Below, piece after piece: positions 1 to 9,100 of a DNA stretch of 64,000 bases (the first letter of the stretch is position 1; each line of letters opens with the position of its first letter). A model generated the notes under the pieces. That model searched no databases. It saw only the letters and a list, made by a program, of their open reading frames with translations, and had not been told where the DNA came from. The position numbers and the translations under genes were made by a program. The stretch comes from Streptomyces sp. H39-S7 (GTDB lineage: Bacteria > Actinomycetota > Actinomycetes > Streptomycetales > Streptomycetaceae): NCBI RefSeq assembly GCF_027158205.1, contig NZ_JAPVLU010000035.1:40320-104319 (forward strand), written 5' to 3'.

Positions 1-609
1 GGCCACCGGGTAGACCTCGAAACCGGCCGGCGGGGTGAACGCGGATTCCGGCACGATCTGCTTGGCGAGCGCCGGGCTCGACCACCGCAGGAACATGTTG
101 GCCCCGCCGACGTCCTGGAACATCTCCAGTCGGAAGTCGTGCGGCTCCCCCGCGGCCAGCCTGACGACGGCGCTGGTCTGCTCCTTGTCCCAGTCCGGCA
201 CCCAGTGATCGATCACCGCCGCGCCGTCGATGAACAGCCGGAAGCCGTTGTCGCCGATGGCGTGGAACGTGTAGTCACCGGTGGCCGGAGCTTGGATCTG
301 CCCGGTCCAGCGGGCAGTGGTGTTCTCCTGGCGTCCGGTCAGGGCCTCGAAGGTGCCCGCCAGACCCGGAAGGTCGATCTGTGGATCGAGCGACACACCG
401 CCGAGTTCGGCGAAGTCACGGGCGCCCGGGGCGGACATCCGGAAGTACTCACCCTTCAGGCCGTGCACGGTGGGCGTCGGGCTGCTCGTGGGCGTGGCCG
501 GCTCGGCGGCCGAAGCAAGGGGGGCCAGGCCGCTCACGGGCAGTACCAGTGCTGCGATGAGCAGCACCGCCCAGAGGAGGGATCGATGGCGGGGGGACGG
601 TCGTGTCAT
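1..609 (-). CDS. Secreted PA14-domain protein, N-terminal part (runs off the left edge)
   Basis: The minus-strand frame is open from an ATG at 609 to the window edge, giving 203 codons without a stop. Residues 1-35 form a Sec signal peptide: basic start, a hydrophobic stretch around LLWAVLLIAALVLP, and a likely cut after ASA. A Pro/Thr/Ser linker follows. From about residue 50 there is a PA14 domain (LKGEYF, then WTGQIQAPATGDYTF, GDNGFRLFIDG and FLRWSSP). PA14 domains are sugar-binding modules found in secreted beta-glucosidases and related hydrolases. The catalytic part lies outside the window, so the enzyme class cannot be given. A LacI-type palindrome sits about 80 bp upstream, which suits sugar-controlled expression. 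Confidence 0.85.
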   Translation of the reverse strand, partial: MTRPSPRHRSLLWAVLLIAALVLPVSGLAPLASAAEPATPTSSPTPTVHGLKGEYFRMSAPGARDFAELGGVSLDPQIDLPGLAGTFEALTGRQENTTARWTGQIQAPATGDYTFHAIGDNGFRLFIDGAAVIDHWVPDWDKEQTSAVVRLAAGEPHDFRLEMFQDVGGANMFLRWSSPALAKQIVPESAFTPPAGFEVYPVA

Positions 610-685
610 GGGCTCGTTCCTCGCGCAGAGGTGATGGTGCACCGAGTCGGGGGTGGTGTTGAGGGAGTGGGAGACAACAGTTGTT

Positions 686-702
686 CAACGTTGGAAACGT
701 TG
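686..702. promoter_or_regulatory. LacI-type operator candidate
   Basis: A perfect inverted repeat, CAACGTT-GGA-AACGTTG, lies 77-93 bp upstream of the PA14 gene start. A smaller dyad (ACAAC-A-GTTGT) is just beside it at 674-684. The size and AACGTT half-sites resemble LacI/GalR-family operators that control secreted glycosidases in actinomycetes. No LacI-family gene is present in the window, so the regulator is unknown. Confidence 0.5.
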
Positions 703-846
703 GTGCAGCGAAATGACAGCACGAGGACCGACGTCTGTCTAGAGATCGCGCACGCTTGGATCGGGTGGACCAGCATTGCTTGCGCGTTCATCGCGGCTCG
801 GTAGCATCGACGGAGGGACCGCGACGAGAAACGTCGTGCACCGGTC

Positions 847-876
847 TTGCCCGGTTCCGCCCATCAGGTGTATATC
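847..876 (+). promoter_or_regulatory. Candidate promoter for the solute-binding-fold gene
   Basis: TTGCCC (847-852) and TATATC (871-876) are separated by 18 bp and read toward the gene starting at 979. A small inverted repeat, CGACG-AGAAA-CGTCG, lies directly upstream at 822-836 and could be a regulator site. The rest of the 369-bp gap 610-978 shows no gene. Confidence 0.4.
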
Positions 877-978
877 GTTGTAAAGATCAGCCTGGGTCGG
901 AGAGCGGGGCCCGCCGGGCCCCCGGCCGCCGCAGCCGCGCAGCCACCAACAGAACCGCCACACGGGGGACGCCGTCGC

Positions 979-2085
979 ATGAGCACGCCACTACGGCCAT
1001 CAGGACAGAGCGACGGACCCTCCGTGCGGATCGGAGCTCTCGTACCGCTCACCCGACCCGGCTGGATCGAGGCCGGCCAACACCTGCTGGCAGGAATAGA
1101 GTTGGCGGTGCGCGACATCAACGACGCCGGCGGGATCGCGGGACGACCGCTCGAACTGCTCGTCCGGGACACCGCTGCCGACCCACAGCGGGCCGCAGCG
1201 GCCGTGGACGAACTGGCTCGTCTGGGCGTCGCCGCCTTGGCCGGCGAGTACCACAGCGTCGTCGCTCGCGCCGCTGCCGCCAGGGCCGACGCCCTGGGCC
1301 TGCCGTTCCTCTGCTCGTCGGCGGTGCTCGACGCGCTCACCGACCGGCCGACACCGTGGGTCGCGCGCCTCGCCCCGGCGCAGTCCCACGGCTGGCAGAT
1401 CTACGCGGACTTCCTCCTCGGCGCGGGGCACCGTCGCATCGCCGTCGCAGTCGAGCCGAGTGTCTACTGGGCGTCCGGGACCCGCATTCTGCGGGACCAT
1501 GTCGCTCCATACGGCGGCACCGTCATCGAACTCGACGCGCGTGCGCTCGCCCCCACGGCGGTGTGCGACGAACTCGTCGACCACCGCGCGACGGCCCTCC
1601 TCCTTCTGGTCGGCCACCCGGAGCCGGCCGTCCCGATCGTCCAGGCCGTCCGCAGCGACCAGCGCCTCACCGGGATCACGCTGGGCGCTCCGGCGGGGCA
1701 GCCGGAGTTCGCCGAATGGGCGACGCTGCTGGGCGACGACGGCGCCGGGATCCCGTTCCTGCGCTACCTGCCCGAGCGCCTCGGCCCCCTGGGTGCACGT
1801 GTCGAGACGGCCCTTCGCGGTCAACTGACCGAAGCACCCTCCTTCGTCGCCTTCGAGGGCTACGACACGGTCGCCGTCCTCGCCGAGGTGCTGCGTTCGC
1901 ACGGCGCGGACCGGACGCGCACCGCCGAATCCTGGGCGCACATCGCCATCGAGGGCACCCGCGGCCGGATCCGGTTCTCCCGCACGCCGGGCATCAGCGT
2001 CTGGCAATGGGCCTGGCCGCCCGTCCAGGTGGTTGATCGCGATCCGGCGGAACCCCGTCGCTTCCGCATCCTGCACAGCGGTTGA
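979..2085 (+). CDS. Periplasmic-binding-fold (Peripla_BP_6-like) protein without signal peptide
   Basis: This is a 368-residue protein. Residues 20-340 have the two-lobed type I periplasmic-binding fold of branched-chain amino acid/amide receptors, starting IRIGALVPLTRPG-like, then ELAVRDINDAGGIAGRPLEL, GEYHSVVARAAA and FEGYDTVAVLAEVLR. The frame is open upstream to 847, but the extension is low-complexity Gly/Pro/Ala. The ATG at 979 has a G-rich ribosome site (GGGGGA) and starts the conserved part. Neither start gives a signal peptide or lipobox, and no ABC permease or ATPase gene is nearby, so it is probably a cytoplasmic ligand-binding protein, not a transporter subunit. Its ligand is unknown. 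It reads in the same direction as the GH31 gene 165 bp downstream. Confidence 0.75.
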   Translation: MSTPLRPSGQSDGPSVRIGALVPLTRPGWIEAGQHLLAGIELAVRDINDAGGIAGRPLELLVRDTAADPQRAAAAVDELARLGVAALAGEYHSVVARAAAARADALGLPFLCSSAVLDALTDRPTPWVARLAPAQSHGWQIYADFLLGAGHRRIAVAVEPSVYWASGTRILRDHVAPYGGTVIELDARALAPTAVCDELVDHRATALLLLVGHPEPAVPIVQAVRSDQRLTGITLGAPAGQPEFAEWATLLGDDGAGIPFLRYLPERLGPLGARVETALRGQLTEAPSFVAFEGYDTVAVLAEVLRSHGADRTRTAESWAHIAIEGTRGRIRFSRTPGISVWQWAWPPVQVVDRDPAEPRRFRILHSG

Positions 2086-2173
2086 GCGCCACGCGGCCAC
2101 GCCCAACCCATCCACGGCTCCTGCCGCGCTCCGCTGATCCACTGTGTCTGCTTCTGTCCCTTTGCTCAAGGCA

Positions 2174-2245
2174 TTGACACTTAAAGGGACATGACAACAC
2201 ACTGTCCGCCGGTAATGGCACACTCCGCTTCAGCCCGTTCGGAGG
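2174..2245 (+). promoter_or_regulatory. Promoter and ribosome site region of the GH31 gene
   Basis: TTGACA at 2174-2179 is a consensus -35 hexamer; no convincing -10 follows at the usual distance. A strong ribosome-binding site (GGAGG) stands four bases before the ATG at 2250 and fixes that start. Confidence 0.4.
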
Positions 2246-2249
2246 ACCC

Positions 2250-5200
2250 ATGCGGCTCGGTCGGCGTCACTGGTGGACCCATCGGCTGTCCGGCCGCTGG
2301 TCGGCGGTCTCGGCGGGAAGCACTCTCGCACTACTGCTCACCCTGGGGGCGACCGGAGTGGCGGCCGCGCCACCCGCCCAGGCCGCGAGCAACGTGGTGA
2401 TCGATGGGAACGCCCGCTTCGAGGTGCTCAGCCCGACCCTGGTCCGACTCGAGTACGCCGGCGACGGCGCCTTCCAGGACGGGACCACCTTCACCGCCGT
2501 CAACCGCGCGTTCCCGGTCCCCGCCTTCAGCACCGGCGTCAGCGCGGACGGCTACCGCGAGATCCGCACCACCGGGCTGACCCTGCGCTACCGGCAAGGC
2601 AGCGGCCCGTTCACCTCCGCCAACGTCTCCGTCACCCTCAACGGCAGCGGCGTCCAGGCCGCCCCCTCCTTCCCCTCGTACTGCACCGTCGGCTCCGCCT
2701 GCGAGGCGGAGAACGGCCTGTTCAGCGGGCTCGCAGCCACGGCCTACGACCACACCGGGCACACCGGTTCGGGCTTCGTCGCCGGGTTCCAGGGCACCGG
2801 CAGCGGCGTCTCGCAGGACGTCTCGCAGGTCCCGGCCACCGGCAGCTACCGGCTGTGGGTGCGCTACTCCAACGCCAACGGCAGCACCGGGAGCCTGTCC
2901 ACCCGGGCCAACGGCGCCGCCGGACCGACCCTGAGCCTGCCGGTCACCTCGTCGTGGAACACCTGGTCCACCGCCTCGACCACGGTGAACCTGACGGCCG
3001 GCACCGACACCATCGGCCTGCTCCAGAGCGCCGGCAACACCGGCAAGGTCAACATCGACAGCATCGCCGTCACCCCCCTGTCCACCACCTCCTACCCCGC
3101 CGCATCGACCGCGCTCACCACCACCGCGTACGGAGCCGGTCCGGCCAGCACCCTCGGCGGCTGGTCACGGACGCTGGACAACCCGAGGACCGTGCCGGTG
3201 CCGGAGCACCCCGGCATCCTGAACCGGGACGGCTGGTACCTGCTGGATGACACCCGCACCGCGCTGCTCAGCGGCCAAGGCACCGGACACACCGTCAGCG
3301 ACCGTCCCTCGCACGGCGCGCAGCCCTACCAGGACGGCTACTTCTTCGGCTACGGCCAGAACTACAAACAGGGCCTGGGCGACCTCAACACGCTGACCGG
3401 CGGCATCGCGCTGCTGCCCCAGTCCGCCTACGGCGTCTGGTACTCGCGCTACTACGCCTACTCGGCCTCCGACTACCAGAACACCCTGCTCCCGGCCTTC
3501 CGCACCAGCAACACCCCGATCGACTGGCTGGTCACGGACACCGACTGGAAGTCACCCACCCAATGGAACGGGTGGAACTGGAACCCGGCGCTGTTCCCGA
3601 ACCCGCAGGCCTTCCTCGACTGGACCAAGCAGCAGGGCCTCGCCCTCTCGCTCAACATCCACCCCACCATCGACAGCGGTGACCCCAAGTTCCCCGCGGC
3701 CAACAGCCAGGCCGGCGGACTGGTTCCGGACGGTGGCAACACCTACGCCTTCGACTGGTCCAAGCCCACCCACCTGGCCTCCTACCTCGCGCTGCACCAG
3801 CCCTTCGAGCAGCAGGGCGTCCGGGAGTGGTGGCTGGACTACTGCACCAACTGCGGCGGATCCACCGCCTCCGATCCGCACGTCGCGCCCGACAACCTCA
3901 TCAACCAGGCCTACGTCGACGACGCCGCGGCCAAGGGCCTGCGCGGGTTCTCCTTCGCGCGCATCGGCGGCTCCGAGCAGGGCGGCGACGACAGCAACTA
4001 CGCGGTCGGCCCCTGGTCCGAGCGGCGCAACTCGATGCAGTTCACCGGCGACACCCCGGCCACCTGGGACATGCTGGCCTTCGAGGCCCGCTTCACCCCG
4101 GATGAGGCCGCGGCCGGGCTGTCGAACATCAGCCACGACATCGGCAGCTTCCACGGCGGACACCTCCCCGACGACCTGTACGCGCGGTGGCTCCAGCTCG
4201 GGGTGTTCCAGCCGATCGACCGGCTGCACTCGGACCACGGCGACCGGCTGCCGTGGAACTACACCGGCGCGGCGGCGGCCGGCGCCGCGTCCTCGCTGCG
4301 GCTGCGCGAGGCCCTGGTCCCCTACACCTACACGCTGGCGCAGCAGGCCCACACCACCGGGGTCCCCATCGTCCAGCCGCTCTACCTGAATTACCCCACC
4401 GAGGCCGCCGCGTACAACACCCCCGGCGAGTACCTGTACGGCGACAACGTCCTGGTAGCGCCGATCACCTCGCCCAACGACGCGTCCGGCAACGGCTCGG
4501 TCCCGGTCTGGGTGCCGCCGGGCAGCTGGACCGACTACTTCACCGGCCGCAGCTACACCGGCCCGTCGACCGTCACGATCACCGCCCCACTGTCGCGGAT
4601 GCCGGTGCTGATCAAGGCCGGCGGCATTCTGCCGACCCGGACCGACTACGTCGACAACCAGGCGCAGCGCCCGCTGACCCAGCTGACCGTGAACGTCGCG
4701 GCCGGCGCGAACGGGAGCTTCTCGCTCTACCAGGACGCCGGGGAAGGCACCGGCTACCAGAGTGGGCAGTCCACCTCCGCCCCGCTGAGCTGGAACGACG
4801 CCGCACGCACCCTCACCGTGGGCGCGCAGACCGGTGGCTACGGCGGCGCGCCGGCCTCCCGTGCGTACACGCTGCGGCTGGCCAACGCGGCGGCCCCCAC
4901 CGCGGTGCTGGTCGACGGCGTCCAGGTGCCGGAGACGGCGTGGTCCTGGAACGCGAACCGGCGGACCGTCACGGTCACCACCGCGTCGCTGCCGCTGGGC
5001 TCCGCCCACACCGTCGCCCTGTCCGGCACTGCCACCGCCAACCCCACCGCGGGCGAGGTCCTCGGCGCCGGCGGCCTGTGCCTGGACGTGCGGGGCGGCC
5101 TCCCGGCCGACGGAACTGCCGTCCAACTGTGGGACTGCAACCACACGGCCGCGCAGCAGGTCTCCTCTCCGAGCGACAACACCGTCCGTGTGCTGGGCAA

Positions 5201-5804
5201 GTGCCTGACCGTCAGCGGTGGCGGGACCGGGAACAGCACGCCCGTCGCCCTCGCCGCCTGCGCGGGCAACGCCGCCCAGAGCTGGTCCCACCGGTCGAAC
5301 GGCACGCTGGTCAACCCGGCTTCGGGCCGCTGCCTCGACGTCCCCGACGCGAACACGACGCCGGGCGCGGTGCAGCTGCGGCTCTACGACTGCAACAGCT
5401 CCGCGGCCCAGTTGTGGAAGCTGCCACCGGGGCCGGTCACCGGACCGGCCGGGCTGTGCGTGGACGTGGCCGACGCCAATCCCTCCTCGGCCACCCCGGT
5501 CCAACTCTCCACCTGCAACGGGACCGACGCGCAGCGCTGGTCGGCGCCGGGCGACCAGACCCTGCGCGACTTCGGCAAGTGCCTGGACGCCGCGGGCGGC
5601 GCGACCGGCAACGGCACCGCCATCCGGTTGTGGGACTGCAACGGCACCGGCGCGCAGGGCTGGGTGACCCGTGCCGACGGGTCCGTGCTCAACCCGGCCT
5701 CCGGCCGCTGCCTCGACGACCGCGACGGCGCCGGGCAGTCCGGCGACCCACTGCAGCTCTACGACTGCAACGGCACCGCGGCCCAGCGCTTCCGCCTGGG
5801 GTGA
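2250..5804 (+). CDS. Secreted GH31 glycoside hydrolase with inserted CBM and C-terminal ricin-B lectin
   Basis: A large secreted enzyme of 1184 residues. A signal peptide spans 1-46 (cut after AQA). Residues 48-140 are the GH31 N-terminal beta domain, interrupted at about 150-280 by a CBM6/CBM35-like module (EAENG, GFVAGF, YRLWVRYSN, DSIAVTP). The catalytic barrel covers about 350-700. By family comparison the nucleophile is Asp530 in WWLDYC and the acid/base Asp601 in TGDTPATWD. After a beta-sandwich, residues 940-1184 form two ricin-B trefoils with repeated CLDV and QxW-type motifs (LWDCNGTGAQGW). GH31 enzymes cleave or transfer alpha-glucosyl or alpha-xylosyl units; the exact substrate cannot be read from sequence. 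It would act outside the cell on a polysaccharide bound by the lectin. Confidence 0.9.
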   Translation: MRLGRRHWWTHRLSGRWSAVSAGSTLALLLTLGATGVAAAPPAQAASNVVIDGNARFEVLSPTLVRLEYAGDGAFQDGTTFTAVNRAFPVPAFSTGVSADGYREIRTTGLTLRYRQGSGPFTSANVSVTLNGSGVQAAPSFPSYCTVGSACEAENGLFSGLAATAYDHTGHTGSGFVAGFQGTGSGVSQDVSQVPATGSYRLWVRYSNANGSTGSLSTRANGAAGPTLSLPVTSSWNTWSTASTTVNLTAGTDTIGLLQSAGNTGKVNIDSIAVTPLSTTSYPAASTALTTTAYGAGPASTLGGWSRTLDNPRTVPVPEHPGILNRDGWYLLDDTRTALLSGQGTGHTVSDRPSHGAQPYQDGYFFGYGQNYKQGLGDLNTLTGGIALLPQSAYGVWYSRYYAYSASDYQNTLLPAFRTSNTPIDWLVTDTDWKSPTQWNGWNWNPALFPNPQAFLDWTKQQGLALSLNIHPTIDSGDPKFPAANSQAGGLVPDGGNTYAFDWSKPTHLASYLALHQPFEQQGVREWWLDYCTNCGGSTASDPHVAPDNLINQAYVDDAAAKGLRGFSFARIGGSEQGGDDSNYAVGPWSERRNSMQFTGDTPATWDMLAFEARFTPDEAAAGLSNISHDIGSFHGGHLPDDLYARWLQLGVFQPIDRLHSDHGDRLPWNYTGAAAAGAASSLRLREALVPYTYTLAQQAHTTGVPIVQPLYLNYPTEAAAYNTPGEYLYGDNVLVAPITSPNDASGNGSVPVWVPPGSWTDYFTGRSYTGPSTVTITAPLSRMPVLIKAGGILPTRTDYVDNQAQRPLTQLTVNVAAGANGSFSLYQDAGEGTGYQSGQSTSAPLSWNDAARTLTVGAQTGGYGGAPASRAYTLRLANAAAPTAVLVDGVQVPETAWSWNANRRTVTVTTASLPLGSAHTVALSGTATANPTAGEVLGAGGLCLDVRGGLPADGTAVQLWDCNHTAAQQVSSPSDNTVRVLGKCLTVSGGGTGNSTPVALAACAGNAAQSWSHRSNGTLVNPASGRCLDVPDANTTPGAVQLRLYDCNSSAAQLWKLPPGPVTGPAGLCVDVADANPSSATPVQLSTCNGTDAQRWSAPGDQTLRDFGKCLDAAGGATGNGTAIRLWDCNGTGAQGWVTRADGSVLNPASGRCLDDRDGAGQSGDPLQLYDCNGTAAQRFRLG

Positions 5805-5815
5805 CCCACGCCGCC

Positions 5816-5852
5816 GGCCTCGGGCGCCCACGGACCGGGTACGCCCGAGGCC
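5816..5852. terminator. Bidirectional terminator hairpin
   Basis: A perfect 11-bp inverted repeat (GGCCTCGGGCG and its complement) flanks a 15-base loop. It sits between two convergent genes, 12 bp after the GH31 stop and 70 bp after the kinase stop, so it can serve both. Confidence 0.75.
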
Positions 5853-5922
5853 CCGGTCACCGCCCGGCGAGCCGGGGATGGCCGGGGCCCTGGAGCGATG
5901 CCGCTGTCGTCGGCGGCGGCGC

Positions 5923-7752
5923 TCAGGTCTTCCGTACGAACTCGGCCGGCTCCGCGTCCGCGGCCATGCTGTACAGCAGCAGATGCCCGTCGCGGCCGGC
6001 CGAGAAGAAGACCGAGGAGGGCTCGCGGCAGCCCTTGCCCGATGCCGCGGTGTAGGTCGCCGGGCTCAGCGCCAGCACCGGGGAGACCGCTCCGATGGCG
6101 AAGGTGCTGTCGCAGAACTGCTCCGTGCCGTCGTCCATGCCCGCGGTGACCGACATCAGCACCAGACGGCCACCGACCGGGCCCTGGGTGATCTGCAGCA
6201 CCTCCTTTTCCCGGTAGACCGCGTTGGCCGGCACCCAGGTGCCGACGTACTGGTCCGGCACCGCGTTCTGCCCGCCGGCCGACCGGTAGAAGTCGGCCGT
6301 CAGGCCGCCGGACTTCCACACCAGCACGTCCCGCGACCGCACCGTGAGGGTCTGCTGGGGCAGCGGCGTGCAGCGTCCCTGCGGCACCCCCGCCGTCACC
6401 TGGCCCGTGCCGACGACCACGGTGTCGGCATCGGTGGAGAGCAGCTTGCCGCGCCCGGTGCACTGCACATCGCCGTCGGTGTCGATGTACGCGACGGCCT
6501 TGTCACCCGGGCTGCCCGGCGAGATCTCCACCCGCAGCACCCGCTTCGGCAGTTCGTTGGCGCCTTCGATCACGCCTTCCCAGGCGCCGACGAACGCGTC
6601 CGCGATTCTGGGCCCGGCGCTCGATGACACGGAGACCGATACGGTCGCCGAGGGTACGCCGCCGGTGGCGCGGTCCTTCTCACCGCCGTCCCGCAGGACC
6701 AGCGCCGCACCGGTGGCCACCGCGGCGAGCGCCAGCACGGCGGCCAGGGCCGGCCACCACCTCCGCCGGGTGGACAGCGTCGGCGGCGCCGGGCTCTGAC
6801 GCGGTCTCTTCGCGGGCGACTCCCGCACCGCTCCCTCCGCAGGCGCTACCTGCGGCGGTGTCTCCGCGGTGAGTATGCGGTTGGCGAGCCGGCCCAGCTC
6901 GGCCAGCAGCTCCGCGGGCAGCCACGGCCCGTCCACGTCGGCACGGGTGCGCATGGCGAGCTGCTCGGCTGTGGGTCGCCGCTGCGGGTCCTTGGCGAGG
7001 CACGCGGTCACCGGATCGATCAGGGTCTGCGGCACCCCGGTCAGATCCGGGTCCTCCTCGGCGGCACGGAACATCAGCGCGTGCGGCCCCGACTCGACGG
7101 AGCCGAACGGCAGCCGCCCCGTCGCCGCGTACACCAGCACGCAGCCGAGGCTGAACATGTCCGCGGCAGGCGTCACCCGCTGCCCGCGCACCTGCTCCGG
7201 CGACATGAAACCGGGCGAGCCGAGCACGACACCGGTGGAGGTGCGCACACTGCCCACCGCGGTCTCGAGCGCCCGGGCAATGCCGAAGTCGATGATGCGC
7301 GGGCCGTCGACGGTCAGCAGGATGTTCGACGGTTTCAGGTCACGGTGTACCAGGCCCGCCCCATGGATGGCGCCCAGCGCTCCGGCGAGCCGGCCGGCCA
7401 GGGCACGCAGCGTGGCCTCGGGCAGCGGCCCGTAGCCCGACTCGACGACCTGGTGCAGGGAAGGTCCCGGCACGTACTCGGTGGCCACCCACGGTGCCGC
7501 GGCCTCGGTGTCGGCGTCCAGTACCGCCGCCGTCCCCTCACCACCCACCCGGTGCAGCGCGGCGACCTCCTGACGGAACCTGGCCCGGAACTCCGGATCG
7601 TCGGCCAGTGCCGCCTTGACCACCTTCACCGCCGCGGCCCGCCCGCCCGCGGAACGCCCCAGGAACACCTGGCCCATCCCGCCGGCACCCAGCCTGCCGA
7701 TCAGCGTGAAGTCCCCCATCCGCCGGGGATCCCCCGGCTCCAGGACGTGCAT
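5923..7752 (-). CDS. Membrane Ser/Thr protein kinase (Hanks type)
   Basis: A 609-residue receptor-like kinase. The kinase domain spans about 14-270: glycine loop LGAGGMGQVF, the ATP lysine in AAAVKVV, catalytic loop HRDLKPSN, DFG (in IIDFGIAR) and SPEQ at the activation-segment end. A Pro-rich linker follows, then one membrane segment at about 333-353 (ALAAVLALAAVATGAALVL) and a 230-residue outer domain of no family I recognise. There are no PASTA repeats, so peptidoglycan binding is not indicated. The start at 7752 lies just before the conserved FTLIGRLGAG. It is transcribed alone. Location next to the van locus may be chance. Confidence 0.92.
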   Translation of the reverse strand: MHVLEPGDPRRMGDFTLIGRLGAGGMGQVFLGRSAGGRAAAVKVVKAALADDPEFRARFRQEVAALHRVGGEGTAAVLDADTEAAAPWVATEYVPGPSLHQVVESGYGPLPEATLRALAGRLAGALGAIHGAGLVHRDLKPSNILLTVDGPRIIDFGIARALETAVGSVRTSTGVVLGSPGFMSPEQVRGQRVTPAADMFSLGCVLVYAATGRLPFGSVESGPHALMFRAAEEDPDLTGVPQTLIDPVTACLAKDPQRRPTAEQLAMRTRADVDGPWLPAELLAELGRLANRILTAETPPQVAPAEGAVRESPAKRPRQSPAPPTLSTRRRWWPALAAVLALAAVATGAALVLRDGGEKDRATGGVPSATVSVSVSSSAGPRIADAFVGAWEGVIEGANELPKRVLRVEISPGSPGDKAVAYIDTDGDVQCTGRGKLLSTDADTVVVGTGQVTAGVPQGRCTPLPQQTLTVRSRDVLVWKSGGLTADFYRSAGGQNAVPDQYVGTWVPANAVYREKEVLQITQGPVGGRLVLMSVTAGMDDGTEQFCDSTFAIGAVSPVLALSPATYTAASGKGCREPSSVFFSAGRDGHLLLYSMAADAEPAEFVRKT

Positions 7753-7917
7753 CCGTGCCCCGCTCTCCCCGTGTACGTCAGCTCGCTCCGCGCAGCGGCG
7801 ACACTACCGGTTCGCGCACAGGGCCGGACCACGGTGGCTACGCCCCTCCCGCACCGGCCCGGAACTGAACAGGGCCGCCCGCGCCAGGGGTGGTCGCAGC
7901 CTGAGCGGACACCGGGC

Positions 7918-8997
7918 TCACCAGCTGATGCCGGCCGCCACCGGCAGGTGGTCGCTGCCGGTGGCCGACAGCACCCGCGAGCTCCTCGGCTCCACGCCGC
8001 GGACCAGGATCTGGTCGATCCGCGCCACCGGGAACGTCGCCGGCCAGGTGAAGCCGAAGCCGTTCCCTGCCGCGTCCTGGGCCGAGCGCAGCTGCGAGGT
8101 GATGGTGGCGAACGCGCGGTCGTCCATCGTGCCGTTCAGGTCGCCGAGCAGCACCACCCGCTGGTTCTGTTCGGCGGCGATGGCCTCACCGAGCGCCTGC
8201 GCGTTCCTGTCCCGCGAGACCGTCCAGAAGCCCGCTCTGGGATTCACCCGAGCGGACCCCAGGTGCGCCACGTACACCGCCAGCGGCCCGTGGTGGGTGG
8301 CCACCGTGGTGCGCAGCGCCCGGGTGTAGGTCATCCTGACGTCCGCGGGCTTGGCGTCGCCCAGCGGCCCGACGTCCGTTTTGATGTCGACCGGCCGGGT
8401 GTCCGACAGCGGTAGCTTGCTCCACAACCCCACCGTGCCCAGCACCGCGTAGTACGGGTACGTCTTCGCCAACTCCTTCTCGTACGTGCCCCGGGCGTGC
8501 TCCGTCAGTTCCTCCAGCGCCAACACGTCCGCCTCGGAGGCTGCCAGGTCGCGGGCGGTGCCGGCCGGGTCCGGGTTGTCGGCGCCGACGTTGTGGCTGG
8601 CCACGGTGAGGTCACTGCCCGGGTGGGACTTGTCGCTGAGCAGTCCGCCGAAGAGGTTCAGCCACACCATGACGGGCAACAGCAGTGCGGCCACCGCGGA
8701 GGCGGAGCGGCGCCACAGCGCGCCTGCCAGCAGCACCGGGATGAACAGGCCGAACCACGGCAGGAAGGTCTCCACCAGGCTGCCGACGTTGCCGATCCGG
8801 TTCGGAATCCTTGCGTGCAGCAGCATGATGAGGCCCAGCAGCAGCGCCAGGCCCGTGAGTATCGGGCCGCGCTTCCAAAGCCCCGGCCGGGAGGCGCTGC
8901 CGATCACCCGGCGGAGGCCCGCGCGCCAGGTGCCGGTGTCTGCGTCCTTGCGGCCGGCGCCACCTCGGCCGGTCTCCGCCGTGTCCACCTGCGTCAT
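7918..8997 (-). CDS. vanJ: VanJ-like membrane endonuclease/exonuclease/phosphatase-family protein
   Basis: A 359-residue protein. The N-terminal 125 residues hold three membrane segments (GLALLLGLIMLLHA, LFIPVLLAGAL, AALLLPVMVWLNLF). The rest is an exo/endonuclease-phosphatase domain facing outward, with SHNVGADN, ELTE, GDLNGTMDD and the C-terminal GSDHLPV typical of that fold. In Streptomyces coelicolor VanJ is the membrane protein of the van regulon that gives extra protection against teicoplanin-like lipoglycopeptides; it probably acts on a lipid-linked phosphate. The GTG at 9024 is in frame, but the ATG at 8997 has a better ribosome site (AGGA, six bases). It is the last gene of the vanHAXJ unit, 103 bp after vanX. 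Its high G+C matches the chromosome, unlike vanHAX. Confidence 0.85.
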   Translation of the reverse strand: MTQVDTAETGRGGAGRKDADTGTWRAGLRRVIGSASRPGLWKRGPILTGLALLLGLIMLLHARIPNRIGNVGSLVETFLPWFGLFIPVLLAGALWRRSASAVAALLLPVMVWLNLFGGLLSDKSHPGSDLTVASHNVGADNPDPAGTARDLAASEADVLALEELTEHARGTYEKELAKTYPYYAVLGTVGLWSKLPLSDTRPVDIKTDVGPLGDAKPADVRMTYTRALRTTVATHHGPLAVYVAHLGSARVNPRAGFWTVSRDRNAQALGEAIAAEQNQRVVLLGDLNGTMDDRAFATITSQLRSAQDAAGNGFGFTWPATFPVARIDQILVRGVEPRSSRVLSATGSDHLPVAAGISW

Positions 8998-9100
8998 CGC
9001 CTGTCCTCGCTCATGTCCGGTCACTGCCGCATCCTCAGGTTCTGCTCCCCCGTCACCGTTTCATGGCCCCCGCGAGGCCGGGCGGCCGGTGCGCGCCCGG

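Noticed and set aside
756..2036. 426-codon plus frame overlapping the solute-binding-fold gene
   Set aside because: Arg/Pro/Gly-rich with no conserved segments; the +1 neighbour frame carries the recognisable protein.
3552..5831. 759-codon open frame on the minus strand opposite the GH31 gene
   Set aside because: It is an antisense frame kept open by high third-position G+C; the Val/Gly/Arg-rich translation has no domain, and the plus strand has clear catalytic motifs.
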